Shown here piece after piece: positions 1 through 7,763 of a DNA stretch of 25,965 nt. How positions within the stretch are numbered: the first letter of the stretch is position 1; every line of letters starts with the position of its first letter. The stretch is from Chloroflexi bacterium RBG_16_60_22 (GTDB lineage Bacteria; Chloroflexota; Dehalococcoidia; Dehalococcoidales; RBG-16-60-22), in NCBI GenBank assembly GCA_001796935.1, contig MGNX01000064.1, positions 24,001 through 49,965 of the forward strand, read 5' to 3'. Both the position numbers and the translations under genes were made by a program. The notes under the pieces are model-generated. The model was not told where the DNA came from. It did not search any database and saw only the letters and a list, made by a program, of their open reading frames with translations.

Positions 1-1
1 C

Positions 2-1306
2 GGGAAGGAGCGGCGCTCGGGGATAAAGGGGGAGGCGCTGCTGATGTCCGGCCTGGAGTTCCTGAGACAGGTCAACACCGGCCTGCGGAAGGCCCCCGGT
101 AAAAAAATCGCGGTCATCGGCGGGGGCAACGTCGCCACCGACGTCGCCCGGACGCTCCTGAGGCTGGGCGCGGCACCGGTGGTCCTCTACCGGCGCGGGC
201 GGGGGGAAATGCCCGCCCTCAAGGAAGAGGTGGACAAGGCCGGGCAGGAAGGCGTGAAAATCCAGTTCCTCACCCTGCCCGTGGCGGCCTCTAAAAAAGA
301 CGGCAGGATAGCCCTTGAGTGCACCCGGATGGAGCTCGGGTCACCGGACGAAACGGGCAGACCGCGGCCGGTGCCGGTCAAGGGCTCGGAGTTCACCCTG
401 GAGTTCGACGCCGTCATGGAGGCGCTCGGGGAAGAGCCGGATTTATCTATTCTTCCCGAAGGACTCATCGACGATTATCAGCGGCTGAAGGCCGGGCTTT
501 CCGCCGGTCCCCTCGGTGGCAGGTTCTTCGCCGCCGGAGATTTCGTCAGCGGGCCGTCCACGGTGGCGGCGGCGATAGCCGCCGGGAGGGAGGCCGCCGG
601 TCTCATCCACCGGTATCCGGGGGGGACAAAACGCCGTCAGGCCGGGAGCCGGAGAGTCCCGGAAAAGTTCAACAGCGCTTACCTCCGGAGGACGAGCCGG
701 GTTGCCACCCCGGAGCTTTCCCCGGCCGAGAGGGTTAAGAGCCTGGACGCCGAGGACACCGGAGGCCTGGAACCGGCCGCCGTGGCAACGGAGGCGAACC
801 GCTGCTTTAACTGCGGGTGCGTGGCCATTAACCCGTCGGACATGGCCCCGGCCCTGATAGCCATGGGGGCCAAAATCAAGACCACGAGGCGGGTCGTCGA
901 AGCCGCCCTGTTTTTTGACGCCGGGGTCGATAAGACCACGGTGCTGGACAACGATGAAATCGTCGTGGAGATAGAGGTCCCGGCCCCCGGCGCCGGCACC
1001 AGGTGCAAGTTCATCAAGACAGCCCTCCGCAAGTCCATCGACTTCCCCATCGTCAACTGCGCCGCCGCCATCGAAAGCCGGAACGGCACCGTCCGGAGCG
1101 CCCGGATTTGCCTCAACGCCGTCTATACCGAACCCTACCGGGCCACCGCCGCCGAGGACTACCTGAAAGGCAAGCCAATCAGCGAGTCGACCGCCGCGGC
1201 CGCCGCCGAAGAGGTAACCGCAGCGGCTTTCCCCTTATTGAACAACGCCTACAAGATTCAGATTGCCCGGGCGCTGGTTAAAAGGGCGATACTCGGCTGC
1301 GGCTGA
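2..1306 (+). CDS. FAD/NAD(P)-dependent oxidoreductase fused to a molybdenum-hydroxylase FAD-subunit-like domain (5' end cut by window)
   Basis: The frame is open to the window edge, and the codons before the ATG at 44 read GIKGEALLMSGLEFLRQVN, which matches the interior of GltD-like oxidoreductases. The ATG at 44 is therefore internal, and the N-terminal Fe-S and FAD-binding part lies outside. Counting from that Met, residues 21-50 form a Rossmann NAD(P) site (VIGGGNVATDVA). About residues 165-190 hold the conserved AAGDFVSGPSTVAAAIAAGR segment. The GltD-like half ends at a Cys cluster (RCFNCGC, C254, C257, C259). Residues 260-420 (NPSDMAPALIAMGAKI, then RKSIDFPIVNCAA, then ARICLNAVY and PYRA) instead resemble the FAD_binding_5 and CO-dehydrogenase flavoprotein C-terminal domains of xanthine dehydrogenase medium subunits. 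Inferred role: electron transfer between NAD(P)H or ferredoxin and a molybdenum hydroxylase. The maturation genes downstream support this. The partner subunits are not visible. Confidence 0.8.
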   Translation, partial: GKERRSGIKGEALLMSGLEFLRQVNTGLRKAPGKKIAVIGGGNVATDVARTLLRLGAAPVVLYRRGRGEMPALKEEVDKAGQEGVKIQFLTLPVAASKKDGRIALECTRMELGSPDETGRPRPVPVKGSEFTLEFDAVMEALGEEPDLSILPEGLIDDYQRLKAGLSAGPLGGRFFAAGDFVSGPSTVAAAIAAGREAAGLIHRYPGGTKRRQAGSRRVPEKFNSAYLRRTSRVATPELSPAERVKSLDAEDTGGLEPAAVATEANRCFNCGCVAINPSDMAPALIAMGAKIKTTRRVVEAALFFDAGVDKTTVLDNDEIVVEIEVPAPGAGTRCKFIKTALRKSIDFPIVNCAAAIESRNGTVRSARICLNAVYTEPYRATAAEDYLKGKPISESTAAAAAEEVTAAAFPLLNNAYKIQIARALVKRAILGCG

Positions 1307-1320
1307 ATTGGCAACAGGAA

Positions 1321-1596
1321 ATGAGTATCAGGGTAAATATTTTTTCCCCGCGTATCAAGCAGCAGATTAAAGACCCCGATGCCGTCGAGGTCAGGGGCGG
1401 GACGGTCGGCGAGTGCCTCCGGGACCTGGTCCGGCAGTTCCCCGGCACGGAAGCGTGGCTGTTTAACGAGCGGGGACAGCTGCTCCGGCAGGTCTACGTT
1501 TACGTGAACGCTGAAAGCGCCTGGAAGTCGGACCTGGCGGCGCCGGTAAAGGACGGGGATACCATTATCATCGCTTCCCTGATTACCGGAGGTTAA
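1321..1596 (+). CDS. MoaD/ThiS-family ubiquitin-like sulfur carrier
   Basis: This 91-residue protein has the size and shape of the MoaD/ThiS beta-grasp family and ends in the diagnostic Gly-Gly (ASLITGG). In MoaD the terminal glycine is adenylated and thiocarboxylated to donate sulfur for the molybdopterin dithiolene. The segment DGDTIIIASLITGG matches the usual C-terminal strand and tail. The ATG lies 14 bases after the preceding stop, and XdhC follows 12 bases later, so the gene is in a maturation operon. No MoaE is visible, so it may serve a tungstopterin or molybdopterin enzyme together with MoaE encoded elsewhere. A ThiS or other sulfur-carrier role cannot be excluded from sequence alone. 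Confidence 0.8.
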   Translation: MSIRVNIFSPRIKQQIKDPDAVEVRGGTVGECLRDLVRQFPGTEAWLFNERGQLLRQVYVYVNAESAWKSDLAAPVKDGDTIIIASLITGG

Positions 1597-1608
1597 AGAC
1601 GAGCGGAA

Positions 1609-2667
1609 ATGAACGATAACGAATACCTCACCGGAATAATCTGCGGGCTGCTTGACCGGGGCTCGCCGGCGGTCCTTGCCACCATTGTCAGGCAGGAGGG
1701 CTCCGCTCCCCGGCACGCGGGAGCCCGGATGGTCATCGGCGCCGACGGCCGGAGCTACGGCACCATCGGCGGCAGCCTGCTGGAAGCCGGCACCATCGAG
1801 GCAGCCCCGTCGGTCATCGCCTCCCGGCGTTCTGAACTCATCGATTTCGACCTCACCAGCCGGGACACCAACGCACCCGGAATGATTTGCGGCGGTACGG
1901 CCACCGTGCTGCTGGAGTACCTGGGCGCGACCCCGGAGAACACCGATTTCTTCCGGCGTCTTCACGACGCCGTGATGGACGGCGATGACGTTACCCTGGT
2001 GACCCTGTACCGGGCCGCCGGCAATGCCGTTTCAGACACCCGTCATTGCCTGCTCTACCACGACGGTAAAATGGCGGGGGAATGTCCTTTATCCGGCGCC
2101 GATTTACAAAACCTGTCAACCGCGGCGCGCGGCACCGGCTCGGCCGCCACCGTCAGCATCAAGGACTGGCAGGTGGTGCTGGAACCGGTGCGCCAGGCCC
2201 GGACGCTCTACTGTTTCGGCGCGGGGCACGTCGCCAGGCCCACGGCCCACCTGGCGGCGCTGGTGGGCTTCCGCGTGGTGGTGGTGGACAACCGCTCTGA
2301 GTACGCCAGCACGGAGCGTTTCCCGGACGCTCATAATATCCGCATTATCAGTGATTACCGCGGCGCCCTCGAGGGCCTGGATATAGATGCCGACTCCTTT
2401 ATCGTTATCTTCACCCACTGCCACCTGACCGACCGCTACGTCCTGGAACAGGCCCTGAAGACGGACGCCGGCTATATCGGGATGATTGCCAGCCGTAAAA
2501 AGAGGGAGGACGTTTACCGGGCGCTCCGGGAGAAGGGGTTCACACCGGAAGACCTGGCACGCGTCCATTCCCCCATCGGACTGTACATCGGCGCCGAGAC
2601 GCCGGAAGAGATTGCGGTCAGCATCGTCGCCGAGCTGATTCAGGAGCGCTCGAGGCAGGCCCGATGA
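1609..2667 (+). CDS. xdhC: XdhC/CoxI-family molybdenum hydroxylase maturation factor
   Basis: The 352-residue protein has both XdhC domains. The N-terminal XdhC_CoxI domain covers about residues 10-105, with EGSAPRHAGARMVI and YGTIGGSLLEAG. The C-terminal Rossmann XdhC_C domain covers about residues 200-345, with LYCFGAGHVARP, VVVVDNR and the family end motif HSPIGLYIGAETPEEIAVSI. XdhC proteins bind molybdenum cofactor and promote its sulfuration before insertion into xanthine dehydrogenase-type enzymes. The usual GGG before Leu-Glu is GGS here, a small deviation. Its stop overlaps the next start by ATGA, so XdhC and the nucleotidyltransferase are translationally coupled. Together with the molybdenum-hydroxylase-like domain of the first gene, this points to a molybdoenzyme whose catalytic subunit lies upstream of the window. 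Confidence 0.9.
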   Translation: MNDNEYLTGIICGLLDRGSPAVLATIVRQEGSAPRHAGARMVIGADGRSYGTIGGSLLEAGTIEAAPSVIASRRSELIDFDLTSRDTNAPGMICGGTATVLLEYLGATPENTDFFRRLHDAVMDGDDVTLVTLYRAAGNAVSDTRHCLLYHDGKMAGECPLSGADLQNLSTAARGTGSAATVSIKDWQVVLEPVRQARTLYCFGAGHVARPTAHLAALVGFRVVVVDNRSEYASTERFPDAHNIRIISDYRGALEGLDIDADSFIVIFTHCHLTDRYVLEQALKTDAGYIGMIASRKKREDVYRALREKGFTPEDLARVHSPIGLYIGAETPEEIAVSIVAELIQERSRQAR

Positions 2668-3284
2668 AAACCGGACGCTATGCCGCCGTCGTCCTGGCGG
2701 CCGGTTATTCCCGGCGCATGGAGCGGTTCAAACCCCTGCTGCCGCTCGGGGAAGAAACCGTCGCCGACCACCTCATGTCCGCTTTTTTACAAAACGGGGT
2801 CGATGTCTACCTGGTGGTAGGCCACCGCCGGGACGAGCTGCGCGCCGGTATCAGGACCCGGAATATTCAGTTCGTGGAAAATCCCGATTACCCGCAGGGC
2901 ATGTTCAGCTCGGTCCGGGCCGGGCTGCGCCCCCTCGGTGACGGTTATCTGGCTGCCTTTATCGCCCCGGTGGATGTCCCCCTGGTGCGTCCCGCCACCA
3001 TCGCGCGGCTGCTTCAAGCGGCGGAGGAGCACCCGGGCCGGGTAATTCACCCCGTGTTCCGCATGCGCCGGGGTCACCCGCCGCTGGTCCCGGCCGCTCT
3101 CTTCAGTGCCGTGCTGGACTGGCGGGGAGGCGGGGGACTGAAATCCGTCCTCCACGCCCACGAGGACCTGGCGGTCGAGGTTGACGTGCCGGATGGCAAC
3201 ATCCTCGTTGACATTGACAACCCCGCCGACTACGCCAGGGTCATGGAGCGTTTCCGGCGCCGTGAGGCATCACCGGGCAAATAG
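2664..3284 (+). CDS. MocA/MobA-like molybdenum cofactor nucleotidyltransferase
   Basis: The 206-residue protein opens with the nucleotidyltransferase signature AAVVLAAGYSRRM followed by FKPLLPLG, the LAAGxSxRM...K pattern that binds NTP. An acidic motif follows in FIAPVDVPLVRP, where Asp normally coordinates metal, and the segment HPVFRMRRGHPPLVP is typical of MocA/CoxI-linked enzymes. MocA transfers CMP to molybdopterin to give the cytosine dinucleotide cofactor of xanthine-dehydrogenase-family enzymes; MobA transfers GMP. Pairing with XdhC by a 4-base ATGA overlap favours the MocA role. It is the last gene of the operon, with no clear intrinsic terminator behind it. Confidence 0.85.
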   Translation: MKTGRYAAVVLAAGYSRRMERFKPLLPLGEETVADHLMSAFLQNGVDVYLVVGHRRDELRAGIRTRNIQFVENPDYPQGMFSSVRAGLRPLGDGYLAAFIAPVDVPLVRPATIARLLQAAEEHPGRVIHPVFRMRRGHPPLVPAALFSAVLDWRGGGGLKSVLHAHEDLAVEVDVPDGNILVDIDNPADYARVMERFRRREASPGK

Positions 3285-3581
3285 CGGACCGGGTTGCAGC
3301 GCCGGGAACCCGGTACAAAGTTGACGTCGCTTGACATGGCCTTGGTATGGTTATATGATGTTGGGAAAATCAGCAATATGTTCCGGCTGGTAGAATAACT
3401 GATTGACTTTCCCGTTCGGCCAGAAACGAACCGGAAAAACGTTGCTTTGGCAAGGAGGTGTAACAACTTAAAAGCTGAAATATTGGTCCAGGTAATATCC
3501 AAAAGGCTTCAAACCCCGGGATTCACTTTCCCTGAATAGCCAGTAGCACCAGAAACGAATACCGTCATGAGGAGGGACCAG
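3285..3581 (+). other. Intergenic region and long leader before the first TRAP operon
   Basis: The stretch is noticeably AT-richer than its surroundings and holds no convincing gene. It contains a near-consensus promoter (3331-3359) and about 215 bases of leader. Within the leader, AAGGAGGTG at 3452-3460 is an orphan ribosome-binding-like sequence with no start codon at proper distance; the overlapping GTG is followed at once by TAA. A bulged stem at about 3410-3433 (GTTCG pairing with CGAAC) and an 11-base direct repeat, CCAGAAACGAA near 3420 and again at 3549, are also present. Confidence 0.6.
3331..3359 (+). promoter_or_regulatory. Sigma70-type promoter of the first TRAP operon
   Basis: TTGACA at 3331-3336, a spacer of exactly 17 bases and TATGAT at 3354-3359 form a near-consensus housekeeping promoter. 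The predicted start is near 3366, giving a leader of about 215 bases before the binding-protein gene. Confidence 0.75.
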
Positions 3582-4820
3582 ATGAAAAGGGACACGTTCA
3601 AACTCTTTACCGTTTTTCTCGTTGTCACCCTGTTAAGTGGCATTCTTGTCTTCACCGGTTGTGGAGGTCAAGCCGCCCCCGCACCTGCCCCGGCTCCGGC
3701 ACCCGCACCGGCGCCAGCACCCGCACCGGCACCGGCACCAGCACCGGCACCAGCCCCAGCACCCGCGCCGAAACCGTCAGCGCCGGCCAAAGTATATAGA
3801 TTAAGCTTTGCGCTGTTTCAACCCGAGGCCGCCGCGGTATCCAAAAGCAATACAGCATTTGCCCGGGCAATTGAGGAACGGACCAATGGCCAGGTTAAGA
3901 TAACCGTGCACCAGGGGGGTTCTTTGCTGAGCGCCCCGGCCATGTACCAGGGTATCATCAGCGGAATCGCGGACATGGGTAACGGCATTTCCAGCTATGA
4001 CCCCGGGGCTTTTCCTTTGACCTACGCTGTCGAGGTACCGGTCCTGGCGGACTCCGGCTGGGCAATCTCCGGGGCGATGTATGATTTCATACGTAAGTAC
4101 GAGCCCAAAGAATGGCGGGAGGTCCAGGTGCTTAGCGCGGTATCGTCGGGCGTCGGCCTGGTGGTCATCGGTACGGGGAAAGCGCCGATACGCACACTGG
4201 AAGAGATGAAAGGGAAATCGATGAGGGTCAACAGCCTCGAATTTGCCGTTGCCCTGGGAGCCACGATAAAAGATATGCCGATGGCGGCCGTCTACGATTC
4301 TGTCTCCAAGGGGGTAATTGACGGGGTCCTTACCAGCCTCGAACCGCTCGGGGCCGGCTGGAAACTTGGCGATGTCCTGAAGTATGTCACCCTGTTTATG
4401 CACCCGGAGCAGCCGACGGTAATGTGGTACAACGCCATGAACAAAGAGAAATGGAGCAGTCTGCCGCCCGATATTCAGAAAACGATTCTCGATACCAGCG
4501 CGGAATACAGTCGCAAGATTGGCCTGACCTGGGATGACCAGATGGTTTCCGGCCTCGAGTATGCCATACGGGCTGGCGCCCAGATTTATGTACTTCCCCC
4601 CGCGGAAGAGGCTAGATGGGCGGCGGCGCTGAAACCCGTCACCGAGGCTCAACTGCAGAAAGCCGCCGATAAAGGAGGCCTTACGCGACAGTACGTTGAC
4701 GAGGTCTTTGCCTATTTCGAGAGCCGGGTGGAGTACTGGAACGGGCAGCAAGCTCAGAATGGTGTAAAACCCGTGTTTGACCGGATACGGGAAGTCCTTA
4801 AGCGGGAAGGCATAAAGTAA
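3582..4820 (+). CDS. dctP: TRAP transporter solute-binding lipoprotein (DctP family), system 1
   Basis: This is the extracytoplasmic binding subunit of a TRAP transporter, which captures an organic acid-type ligand for Na+- or H+-driven uptake. I prefer the ATG at 3582 (412 residues) to the in-frame ATG at 3567, because GGAGGG at 3571-3576 is correctly spaced for it. Residues 1-26 are a lipoprotein signal with lipobox VFTGC (C27). Sixteen consecutive Ala-Pro repeats follow, forming a stiff tether. The DctP domain starts near residue 70 (YRLSFALF). KSMRVNS holds the Arg that in family structures pairs with the ligand carboxylate, and YDSVSKGVIDGVLTSLEPL is the conserved helix-hinge segment. 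DctQ and DctM follow, and the operon continues into an amidohydrolase that may act on the imported compound. The ligand is unknown. Confidence 0.93.
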   Translation: MKRDTFKLFTVFLVVTLLSGILVFTGCGGQAAPAPAPAPAPAPAPAPAPAPAPAPAPAPAPAPKPSAPAKVYRLSFALFQPEAAAVSKSNTAFARAIEERTNGQVKITVHQGGSLLSAPAMYQGIISGIADMGNGISSYDPGAFPLTYAVEVPVLADSGWAISGAMYDFIRKYEPKEWREVQVLSAVSSGVGLVVIGTGKAPIRTLEEMKGKSMRVNSLEFAVALGATIKDMPMAAVYDSVSKGVIDGVLTSLEPLGAGWKLGDVLKYVTLFMHPEQPTVMWYNAMNKEKWSSLPPDIQKTILDTSAEYSRKIGLTWDDQMVSGLEYAIRAGAQIYVLPPAEEARWAAALKPVTEAQLQKAADKGGLTRQYVDEVFAYFESRVEYWNGQQAQNGVKPVFDRIREVLKREGIK

Positions 4821-4829
4821 CGGGTAAAC

Positions 4830-4867
4830 CAGATTTGCAAGCTGAAGGGGTAGTGGGTGAAAATCTG
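4830..4867 (+). other. Possible intercistronic hairpin between dctP and dctQ
   Basis: CAGATTT at 4830-4836 is complementary to AAATCTG at 4861-4867 in the 84-base gap behind the binding-protein gene. Such hairpins often protect the upstream message, so binding protein can exceed permease. The stem is short (7 bp) and the loop long, so this is tentative. Confidence 0.3.
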
Positions 4868-4904
4868 CTTCTGATTTTTAATCACAGCCAGAGGTAGGTA
4901 ATAA

Positions 4905-5414
4905 ATGGAAATTACAGGTACTTCCTGGTTCGCCAGGTTACACAAGTCGGTACGCTCGGTAAGCGGCTGGTTTGAGGTGGTGGGGATGGTGGCTTTGATG
5001 GCCATGGTTCTGGCCGCCCTGATAGACGTGGTCGGCTCCAAAGGGTTCAGATGGCCCCTGCCGGGCGGCACCGAGATAACCGGTGTGCTGCAGGTGGTAG
5101 CTATCGCCGCTGGCCTGGCTTTTTCTAAACTCGGAGGCAGTCATATCCAGGTTGGTTTCTTAATCGCCAGATTATCGGGGCGAAGCCTGGCCGCGCTTAA
5201 CATCCTCATTGCTCTTTTGAGCTTGGGGCTCTGGGTCGTGGCCGGCTGGATGACCTTGGACCTCGGCCTGAGCCTTTTCCACCGGGGAACGGAGACCATG
5301 CTCCTGGGGATACCCCACTACCCCTTCGCTTTCTGGATTGCCCTTAGCTGCATTCCCATTAGTTTCGTAATTATCCTGGACCTCATAACCTCAATAGATA
5401 AGGTGAAGAAATAA
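4905..5414 (+). CDS. dctQ: TRAP transporter small permease (DctQ family), system 1
   Basis: The 169-residue protein has the DctQ length and four hydrophobic helices at about residues 24-45, 60-80, 95-120 and 133-158. GGTEITGVLQVVAIAAGLAFSKLG matches the family pattern (E-[LI]-[ST]-...-A...G), followed by the usual H-[IV]-x-V-x-[FL] motif as SHIQVGFLIARL. DctQ is the small membrane component that pairs with DctM in the cytoplasmic membrane. A GAGGTAGG-type ribosome site precedes the ATG. Its TAA stop shares one base with the DctM start (TAATG), so the two permease subunits are coupled. Confidence 0.92.
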   Translation: MEITGTSWFARLHKSVRSVSGWFEVVGMVALMAMVLAALIDVVGSKGFRWPLPGGTEITGVLQVVAIAAGLAFSKLGGSHIQVGFLIARLSGRSLAALNILIALLSLGLWVVAGWMTLDLGLSLFHRGTETMLLGIPHYPFAFWIALSCIPISFVIILDLITSIDKVKK

Positions 5415-6721
5415 TGGACCCGCTTATCGTCGGTGTTATCGGGATTGCCGGGCTGCTGTTGCTCTTTTTCCTGGGAGTTCCCATAGGGTTCTCCATGGCC
5501 GTAGCCGGTGTTCTGGGCTTTGCTTACGCCGTTTCCCCACCGGCAGCCCTGGCACTGGTTTCCAGCGAGATTTTTTCCAACTTCAACGCGTATCATTTAT
5601 CGGTCCTTCCCATGTTTATACTGATGGGGACCATGGCTTTTGCCGCGGGAATCGGCAGAAAAGCTTTTGACGTGGCCTACGTTTTAATGGGGCAGCTTAG
5701 AGGAGGACTGATTATCGCCACGGCGGTCGCCAGCGCCATTTTCGGCGCGGTCTGCGGTTCGGGGGCCGCCACCAACGTGGCCATCGGGAAAACAGCTATC
5801 CCTGAAATGAAAAAACACAACTACAATCCTGTTATATCCCTGGGCGCCGTAGCCTGCTCCGGCACGCTGGGTTTCATGATTCCGCCGAGCAGCGTCTTTA
5901 TTATCTACGGGATAATAACGGAGCAGTCCATCGGTAAACTGTTTATCGCCGGCATCCTGCCGGGCATACTGATTACGGTTCTTTTTAGCATCACAGCGTT
6001 AATTTTCTGCTGGCTAAAACCGGAGTACGGGCCGGCCGGGGAATCAACCACGCTAAAGCAAAAATTCAAGTCTCTGATGGGCCTGGCTGACGCGGGGGTT
6101 TTGTTTTTCCTGGTAATGGGGGGGCTGTTCGCGGGTTTCTTCAGCCCTACCATGGCCGGAGCCATCGGCAGCGCCGGAGCTATTCTCATCGGCATTTTGA
6201 GAAGGGAGCTGAACCGGCGTAATTTCGTGGAAAGTCTCCGAGATAGCCTGAGATTGTCCGTGATGATATTTATCCTTATCGTCGGGGCGCTGATTTTCGG
6301 CAAATTCGTGACCGCGATGGGGCTATCACAAAGCTTACTTGACTGGGTAAAAGCCGCAGGCTTCTCGCCCTTGGGCATCATCGTGTTTGTTTCCGTCCTG
6401 TTCTTTATCGTGGGGTGCTTTATAGATATCTCACCTATCATACTGCTCCTCGTGCCCCTGTTTTATCCGTTGATTTTAGAGTCCGGTTACGACATCATCT
6501 GGTTCGGAGTAGTGGTGGTGACGCTCAGCATGATAGGAATAATTACGCCGCCGGTGGGGACCAACATCTTTGTTACCAAGGGCTTGGCCGGGGAGGAGGT
6601 CCCGCTGAATACAGTTATTAAAGGCTGCCTGATATTCCTTATACCTATGGTGATAGGTCTGATAATTATCATAGCTTTCCCCCAGATTTCCCTGTTCCTG
6701 CCCAGCTTTATGACCTATTGA
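5414..6721 (+). CDS. dctM: TRAP transporter large permease (DctM family), system 1
   Basis: At 435 residues it has the normal length of DctM. It is hydrophobic throughout with a dozen or so membrane segments. Family landmarks are FFLGVPIGFSMAVAG near the N-terminus, VCGSGAATNVAIGKTAIPEMKKHNY, the hairpin segment GFMIPPSSVFIIYGIITEQSIGKLFIAG and, near the C-terminus, IGIITPPVGTNIFVTKG. DctM is the ion-coupled transport channel that takes substrate from DctP. It starts in a one-base overlap with DctQ. A gap of only 49 bases leads into the amidohydrolase, suggesting transcription continues into it. Confidence 0.95.
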   Translation: MDPLIVGVIGIAGLLLLFFLGVPIGFSMAVAGVLGFAYAVSPPAALALVSSEIFSNFNAYHLSVLPMFILMGTMAFAAGIGRKAFDVAYVLMGQLRGGLIIATAVASAIFGAVCGSGAATNVAIGKTAIPEMKKHNYNPVISLGAVACSGTLGFMIPPSSVFIIYGIITEQSIGKLFIAGILPGILITVLFSITALIFCWLKPEYGPAGESTTLKQKFKSLMGLADAGVLFFLVMGGLFAGFFSPTMAGAIGSAGAILIGILRRELNRRNFVESLRDSLRLSVMIFILIVGALIFGKFVTAMGLSQSLLDWVKAAGFSPLGIIVFVSVLFFIVGCFIDISPIILLLVPLFYPLILESGYDIIWFGVVVVTLSMIGIITPPVGTNIFVTKGLAGEEVPLNTVIKGCLIFLIPMVIGLIIIIAFPQISLFLPSFMTY

Positions 6722-6770
6722 AATTGAAATAGACCCTGGCAACGCACACTGATAAAAAGGGAGGACCGGA

Positions 6771-7733
6771 ATGATAATCGATTTTTCCGCCCACCATATC
6801 TCCCGGAGAGTGGGCAAATACATCTCCCGGGCCAAGTGGTACGGCCCCGGCACCATCATGAATTTCCCGGAGCAGAACGCCGACCCGGAGGTACGGCTGG
6901 CCCTGATGGAGAAATACGGCGTGGACATGCAGGCCCTGACCCAGACGGCCCCGGTCGTCGTCGGGTTCAAGCCGGATGAGGCCGCGGAAATCTGCCGCCT
7001 CTCCAACGACGATAACTACGCCCTGTGCAAGGCTTACCCGAAGAAGTTCGTCAATATTTGCTTCTTTTCTCTTCAGGACGTGAAAAGCGCCATGAAGGAA
7101 CTGGAGCGGGCGGTCAAGGAGCTGGACTGCCGCGGCGTGACCCTGGGCTCTAACCAGGCCGGCAAGGGACTGGACTCCGCGGAGTTCTATCCTTTCTACG
7201 AGAAGGTGGTGGCGTACGACCTGCCCATCTTCATCCATCCCGTGCAGTGGGAGTCCTATCCCCTGGTGGACGCCTATAAAGGCTGGAAGAACATGCTGGT
7301 GCTGGGCTGGCCCTTCGATACCACCCAGGCGGCCTGGCGGCTGGTGCTGAGCGGCACGATAGACCGCTTCCCCGGCCTCAAGGTGGTCCTGCACCACTAC
7401 GGGGCGATGCTGCCCTTCTTTTCGCGCCGCATCGAGCAGAATATCCGGATGTCCCTCAAGGACAGGCTCAAGCCGGGGAAGGACATCACCGAGTACTGGA
7501 AGAGCTTCTACGGAGACACGGCCCTGGACGGGGCGGTGGCTTCCTACCCGGTGGGTTACGCTTTCTTCGGGCCGGACCGGACGGTCTTCGGGACGGACTA
7601 CCCCTTCGGGGCGGAATCAGGCGAGGACTTTTACCGGGAGAACCTCAAGGGCGTCCGGGCGATGAAGATACCGGCCAGAGACATGAAAAAGGTGCTGGGG
7701 GAGAACGCTAAAAGGCTCCTCAAGATAAAATAG
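6771..7733 (+). CDS. Amidohydrolase (Amidohydro_2, ACMSD-like TIM-barrel), paralogue 1
   Basis: The 320-residue protein is a metal-dependent TIM-barrel enzyme related to aminocarboxymuconate-semialdehyde decarboxylase and resorcylate or carboxyvanillate decarboxylases. Recognisable metal and active-site residues are H8 in the N-terminal strand, H156 (FIHPVQW), H208 in LHHYG and D276 (GTDYPFG). The usual first ligand of the N-terminal D-x-H-x-H is missing: the sequence reads IDFSAHH, with Ser6 where His (or Glu in some decarboxylases) is expected. GWPFDTTQAAWRLVLSG is a strong match to the family. GGGAGGACC gives a good ribosome site. The gene follows DctM by 49 bases, so the enzyme probably processes the compound imported by TRAP system 1. 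Decarboxylase, hydrolase and hydratase activities all occur in this family, so the reaction is open. Confidence 0.87.
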   Translation: MIIDFSAHHISRRVGKYISRAKWYGPGTIMNFPEQNADPEVRLALMEKYGVDMQALTQTAPVVVGFKPDEAAEICRLSNDDNYALCKAYPKKFVNICFFSLQDVKSAMKELERAVKELDCRGVTLGSNQAGKGLDSAEFYPFYEKVVAYDLPIFIHPVQWESYPLVDAYKGWKNMLVLGWPFDTTQAAWRLVLSGTIDRFPGLKVVLHHYGAMLPFFSRRIEQNIRMSLKDRLKPGKDITEYWKSFYGDTALDGAVASYPVGYAFFGPDRTVFGTDYPFGAESGEDFYRENLKGVRAMKIPARDMKKVLGENAKRLLKIK

Positions 7734-7763
7734 CGGTTCAATAATCGAGGAAATCCCGGGCGG

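Noticed and set aside
3675..3770. Tandem DNA repeat that might be a CRISPR-like or satellite array.
   Set aside because: The unit is a 6-base Ala-Pro codon pair with synonymous variation inside a gene, with no spacers.
3801..4751. Minus-strand frame (316 codons) opposite the first dctP gene.
   Set aside because: The plus strand encodes a lipoprotein with signal and DctP motifs; the opposite frame is a by-product of codon bias.
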